Part shown: positions 1 through 11,278 of the stretch, in pieces | Layout of the letters: each line of letters opens with the position of its first letter | Position numbering within the stretch: the first letter of the stretch is position 1 | NCBI RefSeq assembly: GCF_031755915.1 | Contig: NC_083388.1 | Span: 20,672,001-20,736,000, forward strand | Length of the DNA stretch: 64,000 bases | Source: Ziziphus jujuba | Lineage: Eukaryota; Streptophyta; Magnoliopsida; Rosales; Rhamnaceae | Direction of reading: 5' to 3' | Notes under the pieces: generated by a model | Database searches by the model: none | The model's input: the letters and a program-made list of their open reading frames with translations, nothing else | Told to the model about the DNA's origin: nothing | Translations under genes and position numbers: made by a program

Positions 1-15
1 GTGATAAAGTTGCAC

Positions 16-330
16 TATAGAAAGCCTCATAACCTTCCAACATTCCTACACCCTACAGCATCCATATTTATTTTTCTCTCATTTCCATCTGCACTCATAA
101 TCAATCGGCTAAGATGAAGAGCATGAGTCAATTAATCCTCATATATATTTTACATTACAGCCTGGTGGTGATCTTCTCTTGTTGCTGTTTCAGTACATCT
201 TTTGAATTCCTCCACCACTAATTTCTCTTGCCTTCCTCACCAAAGCCCTAAACTATTTCGACTTGAGCGAGAGTTCAAACTTAAGAAGCGCCAAGTATCT
301 TATCCAAAGATGCATTTTCCTTTTATGCAA
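16..330 (+). pseudogene. RLP 5' fragment (promoter and signal-peptide exon)
   Basis: This is the 5' end of a receptor-like protein gene, closely parallel to the starts at 3859, 35300 and 36142. A TATAG motif at 16-20 precedes an ATG at 114 by about 98 bases. The encoded start MKSMSQLILIYIL is a hydrophobic signal peptide, followed by a Ser/Thr-rich stretch. A TAA then interrupts the frame where relatives read on into the Cys-rich cap with the SCLPHQ motif. Matching sequence fades near 330 and no LRR follows, so this is a truncated remnant. RLPs of this family are plasma-membrane immune or developmental receptors with extracellular LRRs; no function is expected from this fragment. The family call comes from similarity to the other copies in the window and from the general Cf-9-like layout. 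Confidence 0.65.
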
Positions 331-904
331 ATTCAATATGAACAAAGGAACGGCTTTTTTTTTAGAATCTGAGAATCATTATTATTTAATTAAGTCTGAA
401 TTTTGATATTCTAAAGACGTGACTATAGCCACCACACCTAAAAAATTGAGAGTTTGATATGTTTCATTTATTTATTTATATTTTCCGGCTGAAAAAGTGT
501 CTGATAATGTCCCTTCTTTTAGATTGGCTTAAACTAAAACTTGTGTAGGTGTATAGGGTTGCCCTATACAGTTATTTGCAATATTGCATTGAAGGAAATA
601 CTACTACTAAATCAATAAATTAGTAAGTTTTGTTGTACTGATTCTACTGAAAATTAATACAATTCCTTTTCCTTCCTTTAATTTCCGCAAAAAGTCAGTA
701 GAAGTAGGTATAAAATTTAATTTCGATCTCAGAGTTTTCTTTTTAAAAAAAAAAAAAAAAAGTTATGACCTCATAGTTTTCTTTGAAATAAAAAAAGTAA
801 AAATAGAAAAAATAAATAAAAATAAAGATGTTAGTACTTAAAATTTAATTAAAGATAAGAAAAAGAAAATCAAAACACAGAGAAGAAATCAAGATTTTTG
901 TTGA

Positions 905-1090
905 TTGAGTTACAGAGGAAGCCTACGGGAATGCAACAAAGTAGCTGACCGTTTAGCTAATATGAGTGGTAGTCTTTCCTTAGATATTCATAGTTTTAGT
1001 GGATTTGGTTTGTTTCTTACTTTATGGTTGTGTTCGAGGATGTTCCTTGTTGTTTGTTTTGTTGGGTCCGTGTTTCACCAAAAATGAAAT
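905..1090 (+). pseudogene. RNase H-like (RVT_3-type) C-terminal remnant
   Basis: A 60-codon reading frame contains RECNKVADRLANMSGS followed by a hydrophobic tail. The pattern N-x-V-A-D-x-L-A is the C-terminal signature of the plant RNase H-like domain found in LINE-related reverse transcriptases and stand-alone RVT_3 genes. No upstream catalytic part is visible. Degenerate copies of the same piece, with stops, occur at about 31360-31560 and 59330-59520 within the duplicated spacers, so it was present before the spacer duplicated. Considered non-functional. Confidence 0.45.
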
Positions 1091-2694
1091 TACAGAGGAA
1101 CTCTTGGATTTGTTATGTCTGAAAATAAAACAAGTTTTAAAAATCTAACTAATAATTTACAACATATCCGTCATAAAATATCTCAAAGGTGAAGAAATCA
1201 CAATTGATGTTTATAGGTATAAATGTAGATATAGAGTTCAGGGCTAAGTGTCCTAAGATCGTGCTTGGTTTGCTAGGAAGAGTATGAAAATTCTATCAAT
1301 TCCATATATATTTCTGTTTTCATTGATTATAAAAATGACTTTCAACATTTTTAGTCATAAAAGCTCCTTCTCGGTGGCTTCAGGCTGAACAACCCCACTG
1401 CTCCTATGCATGTTGGACTTTTAATGGCAGATCAGAACATGACTTTCCACATCTTAATTTAGTCATAAGGAAGTGTTGCAACATGCGTGAGAATATATAT
1501 TTGATTGTCAATATTAATTATAAGCCAATCAGAACCTCCAAAACGTCAAATTAATCAAAGTTAATGGTGGGGAAAGAAATTAGCAGCCAAGCCAGACTAC
1601 AAAGTAGACTAACCTGCATATATCTATCTTGTATAACACGTAAAATTACCTGCTCAACCATGGAGTTTTGGTAAATGGTAATAGCGCTATTATTTAATTA
1701 CTATTTGGTGTAGAATTAGAAAGAAGAGCATAAACTATTGAAGGGACTTGAAATTTTTAGCCAATTAAAATGAAGTTTTAAGTTTAATTAATTTCCTTTT
1801 TATTGGAGGATGGAGTCTGGATTTCATGGTAGGGATAAATCTACCAAATTAGAATCTATGACTTAACCATTAAATTTATAATTGAGGAACACTTTTTTGG
1901 TGTAAATTTCAAGTGAAATTTAAGCAGTGATTAAATATATAATTAATTTCCAATATAAATGAAAGGGCTATGATGACTAACGCCTTATTGGGTGTAAAAA
2001 ATCTTTTAGTTTCTATCTTTGTCAGAAAATTACTTTTTAATGGGTATTTTCAATTATTAAGCTTTTGTATTTTTGTCCTTTATTATTATTATTTGCACTT
2101 TGGACTTTAAATTTCAATTTTTTTTGTACTTTAGCCTTTAACTATTTTTTTTGTTCAGCACTTATAAGGCATGTAATGCATTTACTGTAACGATAAAATA
2201 ACAAAATTACAAAATCATACAACTTTAAAAGATCCGTGCATATTGCAAGCCTCAAAACTGTTACGATATATATATATATATAAAACAAAATGATTGATGG
2301 ATCAAAGTGCAAAAAATTGAACTTTAAGGACCAAAGTACAATATATATATATATATATAGGGACCAAAGTACGAAAGCATAATAATTGAAGAGGACATAC
2401 TTGCTAAATACCTCTTTTTAGTTCTTGACAAAATATACCTTTAAATGTGTATATATATATATATAATCCCTGCATTTAAAAAAAAAATGAAAAGTATATA
2501 TATTTATGGAATTTTGACATTTTATACTCTTCAAATTATGGAGATTTTGCTTTGGTCCTCCTATAAGTTTAGAGATGTAAAACGACCGAAAATAGCGCTA
2601 TATGAGCCTTGCAAATGCCTATCTTGCTAGGGACTTCACAGAAATTTAAAAAAATCTTTAGATTGCAACAAACATCATAGTTTAGGGAGATGAA

Positions 2695-3051
2695 TTACAA
2701 AAAAGAGGTGACTAGCATGGAAAAAGCAAGCACATACATCCCGATTCTGTAGGCACTCCTGAACCAGCAAACCACACCGGACCAATTTGTTAATAAAATA
2801 AAATAAAAAAGAAATAGTTGGAGGAAATTAAAAATGCAAGTACCTGATACTTGCCTCCATAAAACCTTTTGGGAAAAAAACCATTGGGAAAACCCTATAA
2901 ACAAAAAAGAGTACCAGCCACTAATAAAAGTGAAAAGTGTTGTGCCCCAATAAATCATCAGACATAGCCTTAGCACATTCCAAAGGAAGGGTAAACGACC
3001 AAGAATCTCTGAGGCGCAAATAGCCAGCTTTGATGAAACATCAAAAACCAT
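2695..3051 (-). CDS. Unrecognised membrane-rich ORF, possibly a gene fragment
   Basis: A 118-codon frame starts MVFDVSSKLAICASEILGRL and contains at least two hydrophobic segments (about residues 28-52 and 77-92), with a Trp-rich linker reading SQWFFSQKVLWRQ between them. I do not recognise the family. A possible splice donor lies near the WRQ motif, so the tail after it may be intron; the first two-thirds look more protein-like than the rest. It has no clear counterpart in the other duplicated spacers, unlike its surroundings. It could be a captured or truncated host-gene exon, or a chance open frame in AT-rich DNA. No promoter or partner exon was identified. Confidence 0.25.
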   Translation of the reverse strand: MVFDVSSKLAICASEILGRLPFLWNVLRLCLMIYWGTTLFTFISGWYSFLFIGFSQWFFSQKVLWRQVSGTCIFNFLQLFLFYFILLTNWSGVVCWFRSAYRIGMYVLAFSMLVTSFL

Positions 3052-3739
3052 ATTTCTTTCTCTGAAAAAAAATGATAAACTTTGAAAACAATTGAATCAA
3101 TATGGCTAATACAAGTCGACTAATTAAAACAAAGCATCCAAGTAACATCTAGAGATTTAGGGAAAAAAGTACAATGAACAAATAAATAAATAAAATTAAA
3201 GGACGAAAGTGTAAATATATATATATATATATAAAAGGTTGTTTTACCCTAAAAGTAATAATAAATCACCTCATAATGCCCTAAGTACGTTATAGGGAAA
3301 ACTGGTAATTCAACATCAATAATTATTTTTTGAAAAAAAAAATCAATAATAAATTTCCATTAATTAAAAAAATCAATAATAAATTTCTTTGCCAAAAAAA
3401 AAAAATCTCAATAATGATTTTTTTTTCTTTTCACATAGAATGTGTATGTATAGATTCAACTTTGATTAGATGATCAAAAAAAAAAAAATGATATAATTTT
3501 GGTCGGACTAAAACAAGAATATGTATAGTACGTTTCATTTGTTAAGTGTGTTTGACGATGAAAAAATAAATAAATAAATAAAAAGAAAAAATAAAAACGA
3601 TGGTAATTAATTTCAATTACTATATGTAATGTTGAAAGAAGAGTCACCCACCCATCTGCCCATTCTCTTGACTTAAAAAATTAAAGGTTAGTTCAAGGAA
3701 CTTTTCCGTCACTAATCTGATGATTTTAGTTTTTAGCTC

Positions 3740-3747
3740 TATATAAA
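3740..3747 (+). promoter_or_regulatory. TATA box of RLP copy A
   Basis: TATATAAA lies about 112 bases upstream of the copy A ATG at 3859 and is followed by a CT-rich leader. The same arrangement (TATA-like box, AAAGCCT, leader with CTCATTTCC, ATG 90-115 bases on) recurs at 16 and 36049, which supports it as an inherited core promoter. Confidence 0.5.
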
Positions 3748-3858
3748 CTATAAAGCCTTCTAAAAATGACACACACACACCCCCCTCGAAAATTTCCAAA
3801 TTTATTTCCTCTCATTTCCATTTGATCAACATTATTATATATCATAATCTGCAGCTAA

Positions 3859-4407
3859 AATGACAAGTGATCCATCAATTCCTTTTATTTTATTTTGTGC
3901 TGCGGTAATCTCCTGTTGTAACTTTGTTATACATTGCTTGAATTCCTCCACCACCATTTTCTCTTGTCTTCCTCACCAAACCTCTGTTGTTCACACTAAA
4001 GAAGCCTGAATATTAAACAGTTAATGATAGTTATCCGAAGATGAGAAATTGGAAGGCAGGTAATGATTGCTGTTTGTGGGATAGAATGACATGCAATATG
4101 GCAATAGGTCATGTTGTTAGCTTAGACCTCAACAGCAGTTGGCTTTCGTGGGCCTTTGTGTTCTAATAATAGCCTTTTCAGGTTGCTTCATCTCCAAAAA
4201 CCTCAACATTGCCCACAAAATTAGGGAATAGCGCAGATGGAGCAATTACGTGGTTCTGCAGCGTCCTCCAACTTTCTGTCACTTTGCCTCAAGCCCCATT
4301 CCATCTGAGTTTGACTAGCTTTCCAGGGTAACCCATCTTAATCCCTGATCTTTTTTTGAATTTTCTAGGCATATTCTATTTGAAATCTAAAAGCTGACAG
4401 ATATTAT
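3859..4407 (+). pseudogene. RLP copy A, N-terminal part
   Basis: The frame from ATG 3859 gives a hydrophobic signal peptide (SIPFILFCAAVISCC), then SSTTIFSCLPHQ, then a stop after HTKEA. In another frame the N-terminal LRR cap is recognisable as NDCCLWDRMTCNMAIGHVVSLDL, the W-x-G-V-x-C cap of plant LRR receptors. Further frameshifts follow. The gene is cut at 4407 by Copia-1 and continues after 15712, with ATTAT duplicated at both edges. The intact ancestor would be an extracellular LRR receptor-like protein; this copy cannot make one. Confidence 0.8.
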
Positions 4408-4771
4408 TGTTAATGGAGCTTGAAGAGTTCTGTAAGTTCTGGTATATTTTGTAAAGAAGATGATGATAGCTTGAGAGAAAAGTTAGAGGAGAGGAAAACA
4501 TGAGCTCAGCTTGTATATTTCATATTTTCTTAATGTAGCAGTAAAAACAAAAATATTTTGCTTACATCATAAAATGCAATGATTAGCATTCTGTTACAAA
4601 AGCATATTTCTATATGTTTCTCTCTCTCACACTTTCACGCACTCACACACATATTCTTCTAGCTAGTTTTATGACACGTGGCATGTAAGCCACTATGAGA
4701 TACACCTATATAGCTTTATTTATCCACATCTGCATTAATCTGCACATCAGCACAGCAGGTTATATTCCAAC
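4408..4771 (-). repeat. Copia-1 3' LTR, interrupted near its end
   Basis: The LTR starts TGTTAATGGAGC and runs to ATTCCAAC. Its last base lies beyond the nested insertion, at 11278. At about 365 nt it is three times longer than the partner LTR at 15589-15707, which has lost the middle. The shared ends are clearly alike, including the GATAGCTTGAGAGAAAAG block. Confidence 0.9.
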
Positions 4772-5747
4772 TGTAACACCCCGTCCCAAATCGCACCGGA
4801 ATCCGTACACGTTGACCGAGGTTGACCGTTGACCATTGACCAAGGGGTCAAAAGTTGACTTTTTGACTCAGTGGGAATTTCGAGTTGACCAGGGTACCGT
4901 GGCGAAGAGCACGATGCCCTGAGTTCGTAGACTGGTAGCACGTAAAAAACGGAACTACGGTTTGAAAGTTATGGACAAAACAAGTTGCGGTCCAAACTGT
5001 CCAAGGGGTGCCGGAGTTGACTTTTTATTTATGGGGAATTGAGCTTTGACTCATGCATGGTTGTGAAGTGCTCGTCGATACGAGTTCACAGACTAGCGGC
5101 ACGCTCAAAATGGACATCCGGTTAAAAAGTTATGGACGTTTGAAGTTTACCGGATACCGTAATATTTTAATGTTTTTGAGTCGGTGAATAGTGAAATGCC
5201 ACGTGTCAGCTTCTGATTGGTCCATGTGGCATGAACAGTGTCACACAGGGGTTTTTATTTGACAAAATTCTTGGGGAAGAGAGAGAAAGAGAGAGAGGAG
5301 AGAGAAAGAGAGAGACCGCCGGCCACCGGGATTTTTCCACTGTTCCGGCCGATCTACAGTACACGCGTCGGCCAGCAACGTTGCCCTCCTCATTTGCGGC
5401 AAAACCTCCAAGTTTCACGGCGAATGGCCGCCGGACGCGCCCGGATCGGACCTCCGAAGATCGGTGGCGAGTTTTTCCCCTCCACCGCCGGCCACCGCAA
5501 ATCGACCCACTTTCGGCCATCGGACCACCGACGCGCCGGGATCGGAATGTTTTCCGGCGAAGGGTCGGAAATCTTCAAACGGTGATTTCTCCGCCGTCCG
5601 GCCTCCGTTTTGCTCACCGCCGGTCCCGTTGAGTTGCTCTCCTCACGATCTACGAGTCTGCAAAATTTCACGACCAACGGCCACCGCACGCGCCGCCGCC
5701 GGCGACGATTGCCGGTGACCGCGACGGCTCACCGAAAAGTGGCTATC
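4772..5747 (+). repeat. Truncated 5' LTR of the gypsy element
   Basis: The first ~975 bp of the family LTR are present, including a GA-rich microsatellite at about 5279-5315 and a GC-rich block after it. The sequence then passes directly into gag near 5740-5750, so the rest of the LTR, the primer-binding site, the leader and the gag N-terminus are deleted. Many long overlapping ORFs cross this GC-rich block on both strands; they reflect base composition rather than coding. Confidence 0.85.
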
Positions 5748-5751
5748 CAGC

Positions 5752-7071
5752 ATGGAGAAAATCTTGGAAGAGGGGATGCAATGCCCCGATGAGGATATGG
5801 TGAGGATTTCTGGGTTCATGTTAGAAGGAGACGCCCGGAAGTGGTGGCAAATAGAGAAGACTCGCAGAAGGCATACACGGGATCAGTTTAAGATGGCCTT
5901 CTCTACTGAGTTTTGTCCTCCTGCGTATCGTGAGGCAAGAAGGAGAGAGTTTGAGGAACTGCGACAGGGGAACATGACAGTGACCGAGTACGAGAGGAGA
6001 TTCCGAGAACTATCAGAATTCTGCATGCACCTGATTCCCGACGATCACACGAAGAAGGTGAGGTTCATAGACGGATTGAAAGAGAGCATCGGCTACACCC
6101 TTTCTGGATCAGTACATCCCACCTATCAGTCCGCCAGGGATGCAGCGCTCGAGCTAGAGAGACAGGAGGAGATACACAGACCCTCGAGACGCAGATCATT
6201 CGAAGGTTCGTATAGCGGAGTACCTCGACAGGGGGCAGCTAAGAAAAGCCATAGTTCAGGCTCAGACAGTGATGGGTTAAGCCCACGAGGCAGATTCCAG
6301 AGGAGAGATAGTTATCGTATGCCCCAGCCAGCTCACCATTCGATCAGTGTGGATGCAAGCTCGTATCAGCAGTCACGCATTGGTTCTCCGCGGATTTGTC
6401 CACTTTGTAGGGGGAATCATTCTGGGCAGTGTCAGATGGATGGTTTATGCTTTCGGTGTGGGCAGCCAGGTCACATAAGGAGGGATTGCCCTTATGGTAG
6501 CGGCAGTGTGCTAGAAGCAGGTCGACGGACACAGCATACGGGGATATTTCCAGGACAGAGTTCCCAGGGGAGTCAGCCAGTAGGAATTTCTTCGGGATCA
6601 GTCCAGCCGTCTGCAGGATCGAGTCGAGGTAGAGGAAGGAAACTCCAGCAGACAGGGCAAGGTCGGGTGTTTGCTATGACGCAGCAGGGAGCCAGGACTA
6701 CGCCCGACGATTTCGCAGGTACTTTCAATATTTTTGGTAATGACGCATGTGTACTTATAGACCCGGGAGCAACACATTCGTTCATCTCAAGAGAGTCTGT
6801 CGTTCGGGTCGGTATGACCCCTACTCCTTTAGAATGTCTGCTAGAAATAGCCACTCCAGTAGGAGAATCCTTGTGGCCTAGCCAGTTAATCAAGGAATGT
6901 TTCTTCTGCATCGAAGATCAAGTGGTGGAAGCGGACCTGATCCTGTTGGATCTATCTGGACTTGAAGTAGTTTTGGGCATGGATTGGTTGGCAAGGAACC
7001 ACTTAGTCGAGGAAGCGACGTGGGAGCCCGAAGCGCAGGCGCGTGATCAGAACCCTTGTTTGTTCCAGTGA
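5752..7071 (+). CDS. Gypsy gag-protease fragment fused to integrase tail (439 codons)
   Basis: The frame contains a gypsy gag domain (about residues 1-140, with GDARKWW at 26-32 and RRFRELSEF at 82-90), a basic Ser-rich linker, one CCHC zinc knuckle (C233, C236, H241, C246) and an aspartic protease (about 325-415, motif DPGATHSFIS at 337 and VLGMDWL at 407-413). Most gypsy proteases have DSG at the active site; here it is DPG. After GMDWLARN the frame jumps to VEEATWEPE, the tail normally at the end of integrase/chromodomain, so reverse transcriptase, RNase H and integrase were removed in one in-frame deletion. The gag N-terminus is also missing, and the ATG used here is internal to the original gag. 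The frame has stayed open, but the product is unlikely to support transposition alone. Confidence 0.8.
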   Translation: MEKILEEGMQCPDEDMVRISGFMLEGDARKWWQIEKTRRRHTRDQFKMAFSTEFCPPAYREARRREFEELRQGNMTVTEYERRFRELSEFCMHLIPDDHTKKVRFIDGLKESIGYTLSGSVHPTYQSARDAALELERQEEIHRPSRRRSFEGSYSGVPRQGAAKKSHSSGSDSDGLSPRGRFQRRDSYRMPQPAHHSISVDASSYQQSRIGSPRICPLCRGNHSGQCQMDGLCFRCGQPGHIRRDCPYGSGSVLEAGRRTQHTGIFPGQSSQGSQPVGISSGSVQPSAGSSRGRGRKLQQTGQGRVFAMTQQGARTTPDDFAGTFNIFGNDACVLIDPGATHSFISRESVVRVGMTPTPLECLLEIATPVGESLWPSQLIKECFFCIEDQVVEADLILLDLSGLEVVLGMDWLARNHLVEEATWEPEAQARDQNPCLFQ

Positions 7072-7102
7072 CGTGCGAAAATTTTGAGGACGAAATTTTT
7101 GT

Positions 7103-7115
7103 AAGGGGGGAAGGT
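7103..7115 (+). other. Polypurine tract of the gypsy element
   Basis: The purine-rich run AAGGGGGGAAGG lies immediately before the 3' LTR start (TGTAACACTCC at 7116), where plus-strand DNA priming would occur in a gypsy element. Confidence 0.7.
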
Positions 7116-10100
7116 TGTAACACTCCGTCCCATATCGCACCGGAATCCGTGCACGTTGACCGAGGTTGACCGTTGACCATTGACCGAAAGGGGTCAAAAG
7201 TTGACTTTTTGACTCGGTGGGAATTTCGAGTTGACCAGGGTACCGTGGCGAAGTGCACGATGCCCCGAGTTCGTAGACTGGTAGCATGTCAAAAACGGAG
7301 CTACGGTTTGAAAGTTATGGATGAAACAAGTTGCGGTCCAAACTGTCTAAGGGGTGCCGGAGTTGACTTTTTGTTTATGGGGAAATGAGCTTTGACTCGT
7401 GCATGGTTGTGAAGTGATCATCGACACGAGTTCACAGACTAGCGGCACGCTCGAAACGGACATCCGGTTAAAAAGTTATGAACGTTTGAAGTTTACCGGA
7501 TACCGTATTATTTTAATGTTTTTGGGTCGGTGAACAGTGAAATGCCACGTGTCAACTTCTAATTGGTCCACGTGGCATGAACAGTTTCACATAGGGGTTT
7601 TTATTTGTTAAAACTCTCGGGAAAGAGAGAGAAAGAGAGAGAGGAGAGAGAAAGAGAGAGAGAGAGAGACAGCCGGCCACCGGAGTTTTCCACTGTTCCG
7701 GCCGATATACAGTGCACGCGCCGGCCAGAATCGTTGCCCTCCTCATTTCCGGCAAAACCTCCAAGTTTCACGGCGGATCGGACGTCCGAAGTTCGGCGGC
7801 GAGTTTTACCCCTGCACCGCCGGCCACCGCAAATCGACCCTTTTCCGGCCATTTTCTGGCCACACGCGCCAGCTAGCCTTCATCCTCTCCTCAAGTCCGG
7901 CCGACCCACCAAAATTCACGGCCATCGGACCACCGACGCGCCGGGATCGGAGCGTTTTCCGGCGAGGGGCTGGAAATCTTCAAACGGTGATTTCTCCGCC
8001 GTCCGACCTCCGTTTTGCTCACCGCCGGTTCCGTTGGGTTGCTCTCCTCAAGATCTACAAGTCTGCAAAATTTCACCACCAACGGCCACCGCACGCGCCG
8101 CCGCCGGCGACGGTTGCCGGTGACCATGGCAGCTAGCCGGAAAATACTGTTCCGGCGAGTACCCGAAATTCCGGCCAGCTCCAGTCCGCAGTGTTCGACC
8201 TCCTGAACCCGAATCCGACTTCCGTTTCCGCCAATTCACGACGGTTTGGGAGAATTGCGGAGCCGAAATTCGAAAAGCTTTCCGGCGAGATTCCGACCCC
8301 GTCGGGTCCGATCATCGGAAAGTAAGACCGAATCCGTGATCCTCATCACGCGAGCTTCGATTCGGTATATAACTCGTAACCCTTAGATGTCGTTTGCTGT
8401 TCGCTCCCCGGGTACCCATTTGGGTTTACCCGAATAAAATATTAATATTTTTGGTTTGTGCACTGTGGTTGTTTAGGTGCACGCGCGAGTAGTGGAGTTG
8501 ATCCCGAGGAGGATCTTAGTTGATTTGCATGCTCCAGGTGAGTGACCCACCTTCAAAAATTATTTTGGGCAATTAATTAAATTTAATTGGTATTTAATTT
8601 AGTATTTAAATTATGCTCATGTGGTGTGGTTTAATTATGGTTTTAATGCGATTTAATTTAATTTATTTGTTATGCATGAGCAAGGTATGTTTCGGTATTA
8701 ATTTTACATGGTTTCAAATGTGATTTCTCGGGCATAATTAGGTTAAATATTTTATGAAAATATTTGGTTAAATTTTCTAAATTATGCCCGCGGTATTTTT
8801 ATGGTTGCATCTCGTATTTCGAGGAAAATTGTGGTTTGTTGATTATCGCTGTTTCGTACCGGGTTGTTTAAATAAAAAATATGTGGGATGGTGTTTTGTG
8901 AAAATATGGTATACTTCCCACGGTGGTTTTTGGAAAAAAAAAACGGTACGATTGGTTGTTATTGTTTATTTTTAAACGCACTCATACAGTATTGGTGTTC
9001 TGGTGTATGGTGTATGGACACGTGGTAGTGCGCGGTTATTATCTGGTTTAGCGCACGGTTTTTACTTCACCCGTGAGTTGCCATTGGACCGTGGGCAGGC
9101 AAGTTGTTATTGGCCACAGCCGCCCCCCTCCTTGGCCGGGTGATGGTTTTTAGCAGTTGGTACTGTCGGGACGCCGAAGTGACCGCTGCAGGTTTCTCTC
9201 TTTAACCCCCCGCCAGTCGGTGCTCGGGACGCTGGGTATCGGAGGGCATCACCGGTATATGGTGTGGTGCGTCGGTGTAAATTGCAAATAATGGTTTAAA
9301 CCCCAAAGGTGTTCAAATTATTTACTATAATTTATTATATTTTTATTATATATTTGGGGTATGTTTCTATTTATTTATTGTTTATTAAATGGTTTAATCC
9401 CTTGGTTTTTGGGAGGTATGAACATTGGGTTTTGCGAAAAGGTTTTAAAAAGGGAACATTTCAAGCGGAGCGATTGGTGAGAGTTTTGAGGGAAATTATT
9501 ATTTTCCAACAGTAATTATTATTTATTTATTAATTGCTGGTATTTGTTCTATTCCTTAATTGCTATTACTATTATTTTTATTATTATCGCAAAAAGGTGT
9601 TCAGTAGTTCGGGTTACTCACGGAGATGATTAGTATCTCACACTCTTAAATTCCGTTCCCTTAGGTGCAAGTGGTGGTAGACGTTCTTCCGGAGCGAACC
9701 AAGTTTTCCGCTGCTGTTGTGTTTCGAGAAGTACTTCTGTACTCTTTCATTTCAGTGTATTATTTCTTTCAGCCTTGTTGTATTTCTGTTGTTTAGCACT
9801 TCTTAAAGCTCTGTATACTATTGGGATACTTCTGTTTTATTTATGCACTGGACTGTTGTTGCTTTTGAGAAGTACTGGAATTTATGGAATCAATTTGTAG
9901 TTTGTGGGAGGAATAAGGGGATGTTTTTAGAAGTGCGTTTTCAGTGCAGGTAATTTGTGGTAAGTAAATCCCTTAGGGGAGGCTCTGCCGGATTTTCCGT
10001 TGGAGGGTTCGGTAGGGTTTCCCTGGGATCAGGGCTGTCTAGGGTTCCGGGGAAGGAATTCTGGACGGGTCCTGACAAAAAATATGTGGGATGGTAAGTG

Positions 10101-11272
10101 TGAGAATTTAATGTATTTCCCACAGTGGGTTTTGGAAAAACGGTACGGTTGGTTATTCATGTTTATTTTTAGACGTACTCATACAGTATTGGTGTTCTGG
10201 TGTATGGTGTATGGACACGTGGTAGTGCGCGGTTATTATGTGGTTTAGCACACGGTTATTACTTCACCCGTGAGTTGCCATTGGACCGTGGGCAGGCAAG
10301 GTTATTGTTGCGCACAGCCGCCCCCCTCCTTGGCCGGGTTGATGGTTTTAGCTGCGGTACTGTCGGGATGCCGAAGTGACCGTTGCAGGTTTCTCTCTTT
10401 AACCCCCCGCCAGTCGGTGCTCGGGACGTTGGGTATCGGAGGGCATCACCGGTATATGGTGTGGTGCGTCGGTGTAAATTGCAAATAATGTTTTAAACCC
10501 CAAAGGTGTTCAAAAGTATTTATCATAATTTATTACATTTTAATTATATATTTGGGGTATGTTTTTATTTAATTATTGTTTATCAAATGGTTTAATCCCT
10601 TGGTTTTTGGGAGGTATGTACATTGGGTTTTGCGAAAAGGTTTTAAAAAGGGAACATTTCAAACGGAGCGATTGGTGAGAGTTTTGAGGGAAATTATTAT
10701 TTTCCAACAGTTATTATTATTTATTTATTAATTGTTGGTATGTGTTCTATTCCTTAATTGTTATTACTATTATTTTTATTATCGCAAAAGGTGTTCAGTA
10801 GTTCGGGTTACTCACGGAGATGATTAGCATCTCACACTCTTAAATTCCATTCCCTTAGGTGCAAGTGGTGGTAGACGTTCTTCCGGAGCGAACCAAGTTT
10901 TCCGCTGCTGTTGTGTTTTGAGAAGTACTTCTGTACTCTTTCATTTCAGTGTATTATTTCTTTCAGCCTTGTTGTATTTATGTTGTTTAGCACTTTTTAA
11001 AGCTCTGTATACTATTGGGATACTTCTGTTTTATTTATGCACTGGACTGTTGTTGCTTTTGAGAAGTTCTGAAATTTGTGGAACAATTTGTAGTTTGTGG
11101 GAGGAATAAGGGGATGAATTTTTGAAGTGTGTTTTCAGTGCAGGTGTTTTGTGGTAAGTAAATCCCTTAGGGGAGGCTCTGCCGGATTTTCCATTGGAGG
11201 GTCCGGTAGGGTTTCCCTGGGATCAGGGCTTGTCTAGGGTTCCGGGGAAGGAATTCTGGACGGGTCCTGACA
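7116..11272 (+). repeat. 3' LTR of the gypsy element, expanded by internal duplication
   Basis: The LTR starts TGTAACACTCCGTCCC and ends GGGTCCTGACA. It has a GA-rich microsatellite at 7624-7670, a GC-rich block to about 8400, then AT-rich DNA with a conserved GC-rich island (about 9074-9260). At 4,157 bp it is about 1.2 kb longer than expected because its 3' part is present twice. No gene is supported inside it. Confidence 0.88.
8875..11272 (+). repeat. 1.2-kb tandem duplication of the LTR 3' half
   Basis: The sequence from ATATGTGGGATGG (8879) to the LTR end GGGTCCTGACA (about 10076) is repeated in direct orientation from 10082 to 11272, with a period of about 1,203 bp. The first copy ends exactly with the LTR terminus, so the junction is LTR end joined to LTR middle. 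The copies differ by scattered substitutions and small indels. Confidence 0.85.
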
Positions 11273-11278
11273 CCAACA

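Larger units (their letters stand above)
340..3560. repeat. Intergenic segmental duplication, copy 1
   Basis: This AT-rich spacer matches 58895-63965 in order and orientation. Shared landmarks are the block around 370-460 (also 58898-59000), the RNase-H-like remnant at 905 (also 59330), the GGCATGTAATGCATTTACTG block at 2168 (also 62590), the block at 2445-2550 (also 63410-63510) and the GTACGTTTCATTTGTT block at 3529 (also 63925). Shorter parts recur at 31320-32280 and 35540-36000. It is the spacer unit of the tandem RLP cluster. It contains long TA and poly-A tracts and no intact gene. Confidence 0.7.
4772..11272 (+). mobile_element. Tekay-like Ty3/gypsy deletion derivative
   Basis: The element runs from TGTAACACCCCGTCCC to GGGTCCTGACA and has the TSD CCAAC at 4767-4771 and 11273-11277. 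It holds a truncated 5' LTR, a gag-protease reading frame, a purine-rich tract and a 3' LTR. Reverse transcriptase, RNase H and almost all of integrase are missing. The LTR sequence, the GACGAAATTTTTGTAAGGGG tract before the 3' LTR and the gag type fit the chromovirus (Tekay/Del) branch. Three solo LTRs of the same family lie at 23434-26766, 32330-35216 and 37200-58586. Confidence 0.88.

Noticed and set aside
5206..5718. Several overlapping ORFs of 84-133 codons on both strands in the GC-rich LTR block
   Set aside because: They overlap in most frames, contain no recognised domain and recur at 7552-8315 and 32713-33553 with frames shifted by indels. Low stop density follows from GC-rich sequence in the LTR.
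7605..8123. 172-codon ORF in the 3' LTR
   Set aside because: It starts in the GA microsatellite (REKEREERER repeats) and is not kept in frame in the other LTR copies.
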